Positions 16,156 through 25,783 of a stretch of 64,000 bases of DNA are shown here, piece by piece; positions within the stretch are counted from its first letter, which is position 1; every line of letters begins with the position of its first letter. The DNA lies in contig CALDKD010000041.1 of NCBI GenBank assembly GCA_937898885.1, positions 1 to 64,000 on the forward strand, given 5' to 3'. This DNA is from an uncultured Bacteroidales bacterium. Lineage in GTDB: Bacteria > Bacteroidota > Bacteroidia > Bacteroidales > Bacteroidaceae. The translations under genes were made by a program, and so were the position numbers. The notes below the pieces were generated by a model. It saw nothing but the letters and a program-made list of their open reading frames with translations, made no database searches and was not told where the DNA came from.

Positions 16156-18081
16156 ATGATTTCAGTCTCAGACCTTAAGGTTGAGTTTGCCGCGAAGCCT
16201 CTGTTCAGCGGTGTGAGCTATGTGGTGAATGACCGTGACCGTATTGCCCTTGTGGGCAAGAATGGCGCGGGCAAATCCACTATGCTCAAGATAATCGCCG
16301 GCCTGCAACAGCCCACTTCAGGTGTAGTATCCATTCCGAAGGAGACCACGATAGGCTATCTGCCGCAGGTTATGAGACTTACCGACTCACGCACCGTACG
16401 CGATGAGGTGGAGGCAGCCTTCGAGGTTATGCACCGGCTGCAGGCCGAGGTGGAGAGGCTGAACAATCAGATAGTAGAGCGCACGGATTACGATACGCCG
16501 GAGTATCAGGCACTGCTGGACCGCTTCACTCACGAGAGTGAGCGCCTGCAGATGATGGGCGCCGGCAATTATCAGGCAGAGCTGGAGCAGACATTGCTGG
16601 GCCTGGGCTTCCGCAGAACGGACTTTGACCGTCCCACCAGCGAGTTCAGCGGTGGATGGCGAATGCGTATTGAGCTTGCCAAACTGCTTCTGAGCCATCC
16701 GGATGTACTGCTTCTGGACGAGCCTACGAACCATCTTGACATTGAGAGCATACAGTGGCTGGAGGAGTTTCTGGCACAGCGCAGCCGTGCGGTTATTCTG
16801 GTGAGTCACGACCGCGCTTTCATCAACAATGTGACTAACCGTACCATTGAGATCTCGTGCGGCCGCATCTATGACTACAAGGTCAGGTACGATGAATTCG
16901 TGAGACTCCGCGCTGAGAGGCGTGAGCAGCAGATCCGTGCCTACGAGAATCAGCAGAAGGAGATAGCCGATGCCAAGGAGTTCATTGAGCGTTTCCGCTA
17001 CAAGCCTACCAAGGCCGTGCAGGTGCAGAGCCGCATCAAGGCGTTGGAGAAGATTGTCCCGATTGAGATAGACGGGCTTGACAACAAGGCTATGCGCCTG
17101 AAGTTCCCGCCTGCCCAAAGGAGTGGCGACTATCCGGTGATATGCGAGGCCGTGGCGAAATCGTACGGTGAGCACGTGGTTTTCAGTGGCGTGGAATTCA
17201 CCATAAAGCGCGGTGAGAAGGTGGCTTTCGTGGGCCGTAACGGTGAGGGAAAGTCAACGCTCGTAAAGTGCATTATGGGCGAGATCCCATTTGACGGCAA
17301 CCTGAAGGTCGGGCACAACATTCAGATAGGCTATTATGCGCAGAATCAGGCGCAGCTGCTTGATGAGGAGCTGACGGTCTATGATACTATTGACAATGTC
17401 GCTACCGGTGACATAAGGACTAAGATTAATGATATCCTGGGTGCCTTTATGTTCGGCGGCGAGGAGAACCAGAAGAAGGTGAAGGTGTTGTCGGGTGGCG
17501 AGCGAAGCCGTCTGGCGATGATACGTCTTCTGCTATCACCTGTTAACCTGCTTATTCTGGATGAGCCTACGAACCACCTTGATATGGCGTCGAAGGATGT
17601 TCTTAAGGAGGCTGTCCAGGCTTTTAACGGTACGGTGATATTGGTTAGCCACGACCGTGAGTTCCTTGACGGGCTGGTATCAAAGGTGTATGAGTTTGGT
17701 GATGGAAAGGTGCGTGAGCACCTGGGAGGCATATATGATTTTCTGCAGAAGAGAAATCTTGACTCGCTTGCTGATATCGGCAGGATGAAGGGCGGTTCCG
17801 CACAGCCGGAGCCGACGGCTGATAAGCCAAATGCGGGCAAGGATGACTATGAGCAGAAAAAACAGCAGGAGCGTGAGCGCAGGCGACTGCAGAAACGGGT
17901 GGATGAGGCCGAGAAGCGCGTGAACAAGCTGAGTGACGAGATGAAGGAGCTTGAGGGGTGGCTCTCAACGCCTTCGGGTGCTCAGAATCAGGAGATGTTC
18001 GCGGCTTACGGCAAACTTCGCGAGGAGCTTGACAAGGCTGAGAAAGAATGGGAAGACGCAATGATGGAGCTGGAAGGGTAG
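16156..18081 (+). CDS. ABC-F family ribosome-associated ATPase
   Basis: A 641-residue soluble protein with two ABC domains and no membrane segments. Walker A motifs are GKNGAGKST (residue 34) and GRNGEGKST (residue 360); signatures are SGGWRMRIELA and SGGERSRLA; both Walker B segments read LLDEPTNHLD or LILDEPTNHLD. The inter-domain linker (RYKPTKAVQVQSRIKALEK) is the P-site tRNA-interaction region of the family, and a charged coiled coil closes the C-terminus. It probably modulates translating ribosomes, like Uup or YdiF-type proteins. Nothing in the linker points specifically to an antibiotic-resistance subclass. Confidence 0.9.
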   Translation: MISVSDLKVEFAAKPLFSGVSYVVNDRDRIALVGKNGAGKSTMLKIIAGLQQPTSGVVSIPKETTIGYLPQVMRLTDSRTVRDEVEAAFEVMHRLQAEVERLNNQIVERTDYDTPEYQALLDRFTHESERLQMMGAGNYQAELEQTLLGLGFRRTDFDRPTSEFSGGWRMRIELAKLLLSHPDVLLLDEPTNHLDIESIQWLEEFLAQRSRAVILVSHDRAFINNVTNRTIEISCGRIYDYKVRYDEFVRLRAERREQQIRAYENQQKEIADAKEFIERFRYKPTKAVQVQSRIKALEKIVPIEIDGLDNKAMRLKFPPAQRSGDYPVICEAVAKSYGEHVVFSGVEFTIKRGEKVAFVGRNGEGKSTLVKCIMGEIPFDGNLKVGHNIQIGYYAQNQAQLLDEELTVYDTIDNVATGDIRTKINDILGAFMFGGEENQKKVKVLSGGERSRLAMIRLLLSPVNLLILDEPTNHLDMASKDVLKEAVQAFNGTVILVSHDREFLDGLVSKVYEFGDGKVREHLGGIYDFLQKRNLDSLADIGRMKGGSAQPEPTADKPNAGKDDYEQKKQQERERRRLQKRVDEAEKRVNKLSDEMKELEGWLSTPSGAQNQEMFAAYGKLREELDKAEKEWEDAMMELEG

Positions 18082-18156
18082 GCTTGTCACACCCATAAAA
18101 GCTCTGGGGTTGCCACTATGACGCATTTGTAGAGAAAAGACTTTATTTACGAAATA

Positions 18157-20184
18157 ATGAGAAAGATTTTGTTTTTGGCGGCTGCGGCACTGGCAGTGGC
18201 TGCCTGTACAGGAGAGAAAAAGATGAATGCAGGTATCAAGGCGGAGAATCTGGACCAGACCGCACGTCCTGGTGATGATTTCTATCAGTTCGCGAACGGT
18301 GGCTGGATAGCTGCCAATCCTATTACTGATGAGTATTCACGTTTTGGCAGTTTCGACAAACTGGCAGAGGACAACCGTCAGCAGTTGAAAGACCTGATTG
18401 ACGGCATTGTAGCCGCTGACAATGAGTTTGGCACAAACGCTCAGAAGATTGCCGACATCTACAAGATGGTAATGGATACCACCCGTAGGAACAACGAGGG
18501 CATCGAGCCTTTACGTCCTTATCTGGAGCGCATAGCCGCCATCAGCGACCGCTCGCAGATTATGAGGGAGATGACAGAGCTTGACCCGTACGGAATGAGC
18601 GGCCTTTTCGATGTAGGCATCGGTGCTGATATGATGGACAGCAAAATGAACCTGGTAAGCCTTGGCCAGGGCGGCCTCTCGCTTGGTCAGAAAGAGTATT
18701 ATCTTGATACAGACGAGGCTACAACCGCTATTCGCGAGGCTTTCAAGAAGCACGTAGTCCGTATGTTCACACTGTTCGGCTTTGATGAGGCTGAAGCTCA
18801 GGCCAAGATGGAGGCGGTTATGAGGATAGAGACCCGTCTGGCTGAGAAGTCACGCAGCCGTGTTGAGCTTCGCGATCCGGCATCGAACTACCACAAGATG
18901 GCATACGCTGACCTGAAGAAGGATTTCAGCGGCATCAATTGGGACGAGTTCTTCGGAATACTTGGCCTTGCCGATATGGACTTTGTCGATGTTGGTCAGC
19001 CTGAGCCTATTCACGAGGTTGAGGCAATTCTGGCAGACCAGCCTCTGGAGGACCTTAAGGCCCTGATGGAGTGGCAGATGATTGACGCCAACGCATCGGC
19101 TCTGACTCAGGAGATAGATGCCGCCAACTTTGATTTCTATGGCAAGGTGATAAGTGGTCAGCAGGAGCAGAAGCCAATGTGGAAGCGCGCCACCAGTACC
19201 GTAAGCGGCTGGATGGGCGAGGCTATCGGTCAGCTTTATGCGGAGAAGTACTTCCCTGCGGCAGCCAAGGAGCGTATGGAGAATCTGGTCAAGAACCTGC
19301 AGACAGCACTTGGCCAGCGTATTGATGACCAGGAGTGGATGAGCGCGGAGACAAAGGCCAAGGCTCACGAGAAACTGGACGCTTTCTATGTCAAGATTGG
19401 CTATCCGGACAAATGGCAGGACTATTCAAAACTGGTTATCGACCCGTCAAAGACATTCTTTGAGAACTCAGTTGAGGCTCAGAAGTTCTTCTGGGCAGAT
19501 GCCGTAGAGAAGAAATACAAGAAGCCTGTGGATAATACCGAGTGGCATATGACTCCACAGACTGTAAACGCATATTACAACCCGACCACAAACGAGATTT
19601 GCTTCCCGGCAGGTATCCTGCAGTATCCGTTCTTCGATATGAACGCTGACGATGCCTTCAACTACGGTGCCATCGGTGTGGTGATTGGCCACGAGATGAC
19701 TCACGGATTCGATGACCAGGGACGTCAGTTCGATAAGGAGGGCAATTTCGCAGACTGGTGGACTCCGGAGGATGCTGAGATGTTCAAGCAGAGAGTTCAG
19801 GTCATCATTGACCACTTTGACGGTATCGAGGTCCTTCCCGGCCTGAACGCCAACGGTACACTCACACAGGGTGAGAACATAGCAGACCACGGTGGTCTGA
19901 TGGTTGCGTATCAGGCATTCAAGAATGCCACAAAGGATCAGCCGCAGGAGGACAAGCTCGGTTTCACACCAGATCAGCGCTTCTTCCTGGCATACGCGGC
20001 CGTATGGGCTGGCCAGATTCGTGACGAGGAGATCCGCAACCGCACAAAGAGCGATCCTCATTCACTTGGCAAGTGGCGCGTTGACGGTACTCTGCCGCAT
20101 ATTGATGCCTGGTACGAGGCTTTCAACATCCAGCCGGGCGACGCCTTGTATCTGGAGCCTGAGAAGAGGGCTAAGATTTGGTAA
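18157..20184 (+). CDS. pepO: M13-family zinc metallopeptidase lipoprotein (neprilysin/PepO-like)
   Basis: A 675-residue endopeptidase with an N-terminal lipobox (AVAAC). The large N-terminal helical domain (from ARPGDDFYQFANGGW) and the C-terminal catalytic domain are full length for M13. The zinc site is HEMTH at 512-516 (VIGHEMTHGFDDQGRQFD), third ligand Glu573 in ENIADHGG, and the substrate-binding NAYYNP is present. It would cleave oligopeptides at the cell envelope. The next gene starts 52 bases downstream, and the gap holds copy B of the TTGGCTG repeat. Confidence 0.92.
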   Translation: MRKILFLAAAALAVAACTGEKKMNAGIKAENLDQTARPGDDFYQFANGGWIAANPITDEYSRFGSFDKLAEDNRQQLKDLIDGIVAADNEFGTNAQKIADIYKMVMDTTRRNNEGIEPLRPYLERIAAISDRSQIMREMTELDPYGMSGLFDVGIGADMMDSKMNLVSLGQGGLSLGQKEYYLDTDEATTAIREAFKKHVVRMFTLFGFDEAEAQAKMEAVMRIETRLAEKSRSRVELRDPASNYHKMAYADLKKDFSGINWDEFFGILGLADMDFVDVGQPEPIHEVEAILADQPLEDLKALMEWQMIDANASALTQEIDAANFDFYGKVISGQQEQKPMWKRATSTVSGWMGEAIGQLYAEKYFPAAAKERMENLVKNLQTALGQRIDDQEWMSAETKAKAHEKLDAFYVKIGYPDKWQDYSKLVIDPSKTFFENSVEAQKFFWADAVEKKYKKPVDNTEWHMTPQTVNAYYNPTTNEICFPAGILQYPFFDMNADDAFNYGAIGVVIGHEMTHGFDDQGRQFDKEGNFADWWTPEDAEMFKQRVQVIIDHFDGIEVLPGLNANGTLTQGENIADHGGLMVAYQAFKNATKDQPQEDKLGFTPDQRFFLAYAAVWAGQIRDEEIRNRTKSDPHSLGKWRVDGTLPHIDAWYEAFNIQPGDALYLEPEKRAKIW

Positions 20185-20218
20185 TTGGCTGTTGGCTGTT
20201 GGCGGCCGTGCGGAATGT
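20185..20218 (+). repeat. Intergenic TTGGCTG repeat, copy B
   Basis: Begins on the base after the M13 stop codon: two TTGGCTG units, TTGGCGG, then CCGTGCGGAATGT. It is nearly identical to copy A (one T/G change in the tail, one fewer 7-mer) and occupies the same kind of short same-strand gap. Confidence 0.75.
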
Positions 20219-20236
20219 AACGGTATGTGAGAATTT

Positions 20237-22081
20237 ATGATGGAGGTCAGAAAGGTTGAGCTGTTGGCTCCTGCCCGTAATCTGGAATGCGGGCTGGAGG
20301 CTATAAGGCACGGTGCCGATGCGGTTTACATCGGTGCCGCCCGTTTTGGTGCCCGGGCCGCTGCGGGAAACAGCATTGAGGATATAGCTGAGCTGGCAAA
20401 CTTTGCCCATCTGTACGATGCCCGGGTGTATGTCACAGTCAATACTATCCTTAAGGATTCCGAGCTTGCCGATACTGAGGCTCTGATATGGGAGCTTTAT
20501 AAGGCCGGCGTCGATGCCATCCTTGTTCAGGATACTGCTATCCTCAGAATGAGCCTTCCGCCTATTGCATTGCACGCCAGCACTCAGATGGATGTGCGCT
20601 CCATTGAGAAGGTGCGTTTCCTTGCCGGTTGCGGATTCTCGCGTGTCGTGTTGGCTCGTGAGCTCTCTCTCGATGAGATTCGTGCCATTCACAATGCCTG
20701 TCCGGATGTTGAGCTGGAGTGCTTTGTCCACGGTGCCCTGTGCGTGAGCTACAGCGGTCAGTGCTATGCGTCGGAATGCTGCTTCGGACGGAGCGCTAAC
20801 CGGGGAGAGTGCGCTCAGTTCTGCCGTCTGCCTTTCAATCTTACAGATGCGGAAGGGCGGACGATAGTCCGGGGCAAGCATCTTCTCTCGTTGAAGGATA
20901 TGTGCCGCATAGACAGTCTGGAGGAACTGCTTGATGCCGGTGTGGTGTCGTTCAAGATAGAGGGACGGCTGAAAGAGACATCATACGTAAAGAACGTGAC
21001 CGCGGCATACAGCCAGAGACTTAATGCTATTCTTGAGAGACGTGCTGAATATATGCGCTCTTCTGACGGCAATGTCAGATATACATTCATCCCAGACCCT
21101 GCAAAGAGCTTTAACCGCGGTTTCACCGATTATTTCCTGCACGGACGTAAGAATGACATATGGTCTTTTGACTCTCCAAAGTCAATTGGCGCTTATGTGG
21201 GACTTGCCGGACGCAGTGGTCCCGGCTGGCTTATGATAAAGGGGCCTGCCAGATTCCATAATGGCGATGGCCTGTGCTTCTTTGATAAGAATGGCGCCTT
21301 GCACGGATTCCGTGTAAATAAGGTGGAGGGAGGCCGTTTATTCCTTTTTGAGAATGCCCAGGATACCTCAGTGCATATTCCGGAGAACACACCATTGTTC
21401 CGGAATTTTGATTATGAGTTCGACAAGACTCTCTCAAAAGAGTCTGCTGAGCGTCATATTCCAGTTGAGATCTCATTCAAGGACTGCGAGGGAGGCTTCT
21501 GTGTGTCGGTGTGTGACGCTGATGGCAATTCAGTATCGGTTACGTCTGATTTCGGTCATCAGCTGGCCCGCAGTCCGCAGGATGCGAATATCAAGACTCA
21601 ATTGTCTAAGCTTGGCGGAACTGTCTTTGAGGCTGCGCGTGTCAGCGTTGATATGAGCGATGACTGGTTCGTGCCATCGTCATTGCTCTCAGATATGCGT
21701 CGCAAGGCTGTTGATGCCTTGTTGGTGAGACGCGCTGAAAACCGCCTGCATCTGGAACGCAAGGCGGCATCGGCCGATGCCGGATATCCTGTCAGGAATC
21801 TTACATACCTGGGCAATGTGATGAATGTTGAGGCTCGCCGTTTTTACCACGACCACGGTGTGGAGAGTGTTGCCGACGCATACGAGAGACGTCACGTGGA
21901 TGGCGCGGAGATAATGTTCTGCCGTCACTGCCTGCGTTATGCTATGGGATGGTGCCCTAAAAACGGCGGCGGGCCATCAGCATACACAGAACCGTATTAT
22001 CTGAGTACGTCGGATGGCCGCCGTTTTGCGTTGCGTTTTGATTGCGCCCGTTGCCAGATGATTGTGTCATCTGTACTCTGA
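20237..22081 (+). CDS. Peptidase U32-family RNA hydroxylase-like protein (RlhA/TrhP type)
   Basis: A 614-residue U32 protein. N-terminal VELLAPARNLECGLEAIRHGADAVYIG and the Cys-rich FVHGALCVSYSGQCYASECCFGRSANRGECAQFC are diagnostic. Although named a collagenase-like peptidase family, characterised E. coli members (RlhA, TrhP) hydroxylate 23S rRNA or tRNA, and the clustered cysteines fit an iron-sulfur site. The length is closer to RlhA (about 650) than TrhP (about 450). A second Cys cluster near the C-terminus (MFCRHCLRYAMGWCP and CARC) may bind another metal. The last 15 bases overlap the convergent GH2 gene. Confidence 0.85.
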   Translation: MMEVRKVELLAPARNLECGLEAIRHGADAVYIGAARFGARAAAGNSIEDIAELANFAHLYDARVYVTVNTILKDSELADTEALIWELYKAGVDAILVQDTAILRMSLPPIALHASTQMDVRSIEKVRFLAGCGFSRVVLARELSLDEIRAIHNACPDVELECFVHGALCVSYSGQCYASECCFGRSANRGECAQFCRLPFNLTDAEGRTIVRGKHLLSLKDMCRIDSLEELLDAGVVSFKIEGRLKETSYVKNVTAAYSQRLNAILERRAEYMRSSDGNVRYTFIPDPAKSFNRGFTDYFLHGRKNDIWSFDSPKSIGAYVGLAGRSGPGWLMIKGPARFHNGDGLCFFDKNGALHGFRVNKVEGGRLFLFENAQDTSVHIPENTPLFRNFDYEFDKTLSKESAERHIPVEISFKDCEGGFCVSVCDADGNSVSVTSDFGHQLARSPQDANIKTQLSKLGGTVFEAARVSVDMSDDWFVPSSLLSDMRRKAVDALLVRRAENRLHLERKAASADAGYPVRNLTYLGNVMNVEARRFYHDHGVESVADAYERRHVDGAEIMFCRHCLRYAMGWCPKNGGGPSAYTEPYYLSTSDGRRFALRFDCARCQMIVSSVL

Positions 22082-23881
22082 CGCTTTCTTCTTATACCAG
22101 TCGCGCATAATGTAAAATGCCGACTTACGTATTCCTTTATCTGAGATCAGACCTTTTCTGTTGAATCCGTCCTGCATATCGGTAAGTACCCTGCGAGGTG
22201 AGCGGAAATCGGTAAGTATCCACGGAGTGCATCCGGACAGCCCCTCCATATTCTCCAGCATAGTAACTGAGTGACGATACAAGTCCTCTTGGAACTCCTC
22301 TGTGAAACGCTGGTTTGAAGGACCGTGATAGCCCTGCAGGGCACCTCCGCCAAACTCGCTGATGAATACCGGCTTGTCCTGAGTGAACTCCCAACGTACC
22401 CTGTCGCATTTCTCCGGCAGGCCGTCGTACCAGCCTACATACTGGTTGAAACTCAGCACGTCAAGATATTCCGCGAGGGGGTCGTCAAGTGTCATAATGC
22501 CTCCGGGCAGCTCTTTTTTCTCCATAGCGGCGGCAAGCAGACGGGTGGGGTCGAGTGAGCGTGCCTTGGCTATGAGCCGTTTCAGGAATTCCGTACGTGG
22601 AGCCGATATCGGAGTCTCATTGGCAATGGACCAGATAATGATGTTGGTGCGGTTTTTGTCGCGGCATATCATTGTCTCAAGCTGTTCCTCTGCGGTCTGG
22701 TATGTATCGTCGTTCTGCCATTGGATGGTCCAGTAGCAGGGAATCTCGCTCCACACCAGCAGGCCCATGCGCTCAGCCTGACGAACCATATTCTCGTTGT
22801 GCTGATAGTGGGCCAGACGCACGAAGTTGCAGTTCATCTCCTTGGCCCAGCCAAGCAGCACCGATGCGTCTTCCGGACTCCAGGCGCGTCCTGAGCGGAA
22901 AGGCGCCTCCTCGTGAATGCTTATTCCACGGCAGAACAGCTCCTTGCCGTTCAGATAGAGCTTCTTGCCTCGCGCCTCAATCGTGCGGAAACCAATCTCA
23001 TCCTCAACGTGGTCTGCGGCTGTACTCAAAGATACCTGATAAAGCTTCGGATTCTCCGGACACCACAGTTGCGGCTTCGCCTTAAGCGAGAATGTGCCAT
23101 ATCCATCGGCATTGGTCTCAACCTGCACGCTTGCCTTGAGCTCTGGAATCTGAAGCGTTACACTCTGGCTGCCACCTCCGTCCAGCCGCACCCAGCCTGC
23201 TATCTGACTCTCCTTGCCTTTTTCCAACTGGACAAAGTAATCGCGAATGAAGACCTTCGGCACGGTGACAATATTCACGGAGCGGGTAATGCCGCCGTAG
23301 TTGTACCAGTCCGTGTTCACAGTAGGAACGGCGTCAATGCGCCTGCGGTTGTCAACCTTCAGGATAAGCGTGTTCTCACCGCTCCTCACATAATCCGTTA
23401 TCTCGAAGTTAAACGGAGAGAAGCCTCCCTCGTGAACCCCCAGCTTGCGTCCGTTCAGATAGACAACGCACTCGTAGTTCACCGCATCGAAGTGTACGAA
23501 CGCGCGCTCATCATCCTTCGGCTCATAGTTGAACAGGCGGCGATACCAGATGTTACCCTCGTAGTTGAGCAGCTTGTCATCCTGCGTGTTCCAGTCTCCG
23601 GGCACGTGCAGGGTGGGGGCGTCGTCGAAACTGTATTCCACAAGGTCTTCGGGACGTGTTGCCTTCTGGTCGCGGAACCATCCGTTGCGGTCCTCGTCCA
23701 TACGGTAGTTGTAGAATCCCAGTTCGTAGATGTCAATAAGGTACTTCCAATGGCCGTCCAGCATCTGGGTGTGGCGTCCCGGAATGTTCTGAATGAGCGG
23801 ACTGACGTTACTGCTGTTCGATGCTAAAGCGCCAAACGCGCAGACTGTGGCGGCAAATACCGCAATGATACGTTTCCTCAT
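22067..23881 (-). CDS. GH2 beta-glucuronidase-like glycoside hydrolase
   Basis: A 604-residue exported GH2 enzyme (signal MRKRIIAVFAATVCAFGALA). Order: sugar-binding jelly roll, immunoglobulin-like domain, catalytic barrel. The acid/base is Glu422 (SIANETP) and the nucleophile Glu509 (FISEFGGGA). Near the C-terminus it has NRKG (Asn574, Lys576), equivalent to the NxK motif that binds the uronate carboxylate in E. coli GusA, and the length matches GusA (603). Beta-glucuronidase, or a close uronidase, is therefore the best call. It follows an alpha/beta hydrolase by 38 bases and overlaps the U32 gene end to end. Confidence 0.85.
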   Translation of the reverse strand: MRKRIIAVFAATVCAFGALASNSSNVSPLIQNIPGRHTQMLDGHWKYLIDIYELGFYNYRMDEDRNGWFRDQKATRPEDLVEYSFDDAPTLHVPGDWNTQDDKLLNYEGNIWYRRLFNYEPKDDERAFVHFDAVNYECVVYLNGRKLGVHEGGFSPFNFEITDYVRSGENTLILKVDNRRRIDAVPTVNTDWYNYGGITRSVNIVTVPKVFIRDYFVQLEKGKESQIAGWVRLDGGGSQSVTLQIPELKASVQVETNADGYGTFSLKAKPQLWCPENPKLYQVSLSTAADHVEDEIGFRTIEARGKKLYLNGKELFCRGISIHEEAPFRSGRAWSPEDASVLLGWAKEMNCNFVRLAHYQHNENMVRQAERMGLLVWSEIPCYWTIQWQNDDTYQTAEEQLETMICRDKNRTNIIIWSIANETPISAPRTEFLKRLIAKARSLDPTRLLAAAMEKKELPGGIMTLDDPLAEYLDVLSFNQYVGWYDGLPEKCDRVRWEFTQDKPVFISEFGGGALQGYHGPSNQRFTEEFQEDLYRHSVTMLENMEGLSGCTPWILTDFRSPRRVLTDMQDGFNRKGLISDKGIRKSAFYIMRDWYKKKASEYR

Positions 23882-23919
23882 AACTATTATTTTGTTGCCA
23901 CTTCACTGGCAATCCGGAC

Positions 23920-24822
23920 TTATGGAATGTTCTTCTTGTCGGTGGTCCAGCCCTCGCGTAGGCTCAGACCGCAAGGCTCGCCGGTGAAGAATGCGCCGGC
24001 CTCGGTATCGCCCTTCAGCTGCCATTTCAGCCAGGCTGTGGCTACTACGGCGAACTCGCCTCCGTGCGGGCGGGCGTATGTGCCGCCGTGGCCTACAGGG
24101 TAGTTGGCCGCGAATGCCGGAACGTGGTTGATGTTGGCGAAGTCATCCATACCGTTCTCGTATGCTATGTCGGTAGGGCCGCCAAGGATGTAGATGATAG
24201 GGGTGTGGATGTCTTTCAGACTCTCCTTCTCCGGCATCGGCATTCCCGGAACAGCGCTTCTGGCGTTTTCGGGCTTGAACAGGCCGCTGTTGCATATCAT
24301 TATAGTCTTGAGACGCTCGTCCTTACAGATGTCGAGTGTCTGAAGGCCTCCGCAAGACATGCCTGCGGCTGCTATGTTGCTCAGGTCAAGCTTGCCATAA
24401 TACTGGCTGGTCTTGTCTGCATTCTGGGCGATGGCCCAGTCCATAGCGTCTTTCAGCTGGCTTGACTCGGAGCGGCCTCCGCCACGCTGTCCCTCCTCGG
24501 GCATCGGGCCGATGGCTACTACCAGGAAACCGTTCGATGCAATCTCGTTCAGGAAGTTGACGTGCTCCCAAGGTGAGTTGGCGCAGGCTCCGTTACCCCA
24601 TACCAATACCGGCAGTGGGTTCTTCTTGTTGAATACACTCAAGTCCTGAGGCCTGAAGATGGTGTGTGTGGCTAAAGTGGAGTCGGTAGCCATAATGGCT
24701 TTACAGGCTCCGGTTCCGCCATCTTCCACAATTCTGCTCTTAATCTCGTTGATCTGTACCTTTGGGGCGCAACTGCAAAGCAAGGCTGTAAGAACCATTG
24801 CCTTTAGAATGCTTTTTCTCAT
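23920..24822 (-). CDS. Alpha/beta-hydrolase lipoprotein
   Basis: A 300-residue lipoprotein (signal ALLCSC) with a cutinase/dienelactone-hydrolase-like fold: oxyanion strand VLVWGNGACANSP, nucleophile elbow GMSCGG (Ser156), an acid candidate in LGGPTDIAY and a His in VGHGGTY. It is probably an esterase. Its position immediately upstream of the beta-glucuronidase-like gene suggests the two act on the same polymer, for example removing ester groups before or after the glucuronosyl residue. That pairing is inference from gene order. Confidence 0.75.
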   Translation of the reverse strand: MRKSILKAMVLTALLCSCAPKVQINEIKSRIVEDGGTGACKAIMATDSTLATHTIFRPQDLSVFNKKNPLPVLVWGNGACANSPWEHVNFLNEIASNGFLVVAIGPMPEEGQRGGGRSESSQLKDAMDWAIAQNADKTSQYYGKLDLSNIAAAGMSCGGLQTLDICKDERLKTIMICNSGLFKPENARSAVPGMPMPEKESLKDIHTPIIYILGGPTDIAYENGMDDFANINHVPAFAANYPVGHGGTYARPHGGEFAVVATAWLKWQLKGDTEAGAFFTGEPCGLSLREGWTTDKKNIP

Positions 24823-24935
24823 AAACCAGTATCTTTTAATTGTTTGTATTGATGACTACTTGAATGGCTTGCCAGAAACCTGTGCAAGTTAAATATTTAT
24901 TTTCAAATGCTCTCTCTGTTTTGGCCAACATTCCT

Positions 24936-24943
24936 TATATTTG
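24936..24943 (+). promoter_or_regulatory. Putative -7 element of the PHP phosphatase gene
   Basis: TATATTTG, a full match to TAnnTTTG, 23 bases before ATG 24967. It lies within the longer ORF from 24907 and argues for the later start. Confidence 0.45.
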
Positions 24944-24966
24944 CCTTGTATATGATGACATTTCAG

Positions 24967-25782
24967 ATGAAAGTAAACTATCATACGCATTCGCGCTATT
25001 GCGACGGCAAGGGTGAGCTTCGTGAGTATGTGGAGTACGCCATAGCGCACGGCTTCACGCATCTGGGCTTCTCCGGTCACGCGCCTGTACCTTTCCAGAA
25101 CAATTTCGCCATTGATCATAGCGAGTATGGGAATTATTGTAATGAGGCTCGCGCGTTGAGGGAAGAGTATTCAGACCGCATTAAGATACATCTTGGACTT
25201 GAGATAGACTATATACCGGGAGTGCTGGATGATTTCAGCAGCCTTATCAGCGAGGGCGGTCTTGAGTATTGTATCGGCAGCGTTCATCTGGTGAACGACA
25301 GAAGCGTGAATCCCGATGATCTCTGGTTCATTGACGGCTCGCATCAGGAGGTCTATGACGACGGCATCCGGCGTATATTCAATGGTGATGCCCGCAAGGC
25401 CGTTACGGCATTCTTTCATCAGAACAATGAGATGATAGAGCGTGTCCGCCCCACAATCATCGGTCATTTTGACAAGGTGGTGATGCACAACAAAGACCGC
25501 TATTTCACATACGATGAGCCTTGGTTCCAGAGCCTTGTCAATGAGACCGTGGATTTAATCAGACAGTATGGAATAATCTGCGAGATAAATACCCGTGGCC
25601 TGTATAAGGGCCGGCATACGGATTTCTATCCTGCATCATCGACCATAAAGCATCTGTGTGAGCTGAATATCCCGGTGCTTGTAGGCTCAGACGCGCACGC
25701 GCCGGCTGACCTTGACAGGTTTGAGGGCGCGTACCAGTTGCTTCATGAGCTTGGCTGCAGGAATATCGTTTACGAGTTATGA
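24967..25782 (+). CDS. PHP-domain histidinol-phosphatase-like protein
   Basis: A 271-residue metal-dependent phosphoesterase. The PHP motifs are visible: NYHTHSRYCDG at the N-terminus, GFSGHAPV, LGLEIDY, GSVHLV, IGHFDKV, CEINTRG and the closing VGSDAHAP. It is closest to HisK-type histidinol phosphatases, which complete histidine synthesis, but no his genes are nearby, so another phosphate ester is possible. The TfoX-like gene follows after a single base. Confidence 0.85.
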   Translation: MKVNYHTHSRYCDGKGELREYVEYAIAHGFTHLGFSGHAPVPFQNNFAIDHSEYGNYCNEARALREEYSDRIKIHLGLEIDYIPGVLDDFSSLISEGGLEYCIGSVHLVNDRSVNPDDLWFIDGSHQEVYDDGIRRIFNGDARKAVTAFFHQNNEMIERVRPTIIGHFDKVVMHNKDRYFTYDEPWFQSLVNETVDLIRQYGIICEINTRGLYKGRHTDFYPASSTIKHLCELNIPVLVGSDAHAPADLDRFEGAYQLLHELGCRNIVYEL

Positions 25783-25783
25783 T

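Noticed and set aside
16387..17175. Minus-strand ORF (262 codons) opposite the ABC-F gene
   Set aside because: Antisense to both nucleotide-binding regions and without features.
22913..23827. Plus-strand ORF (304 codons) opposite the GH2 gene
   Set aside because: Antisense to a strongly conserved glycosidase, without any recognisable motif.
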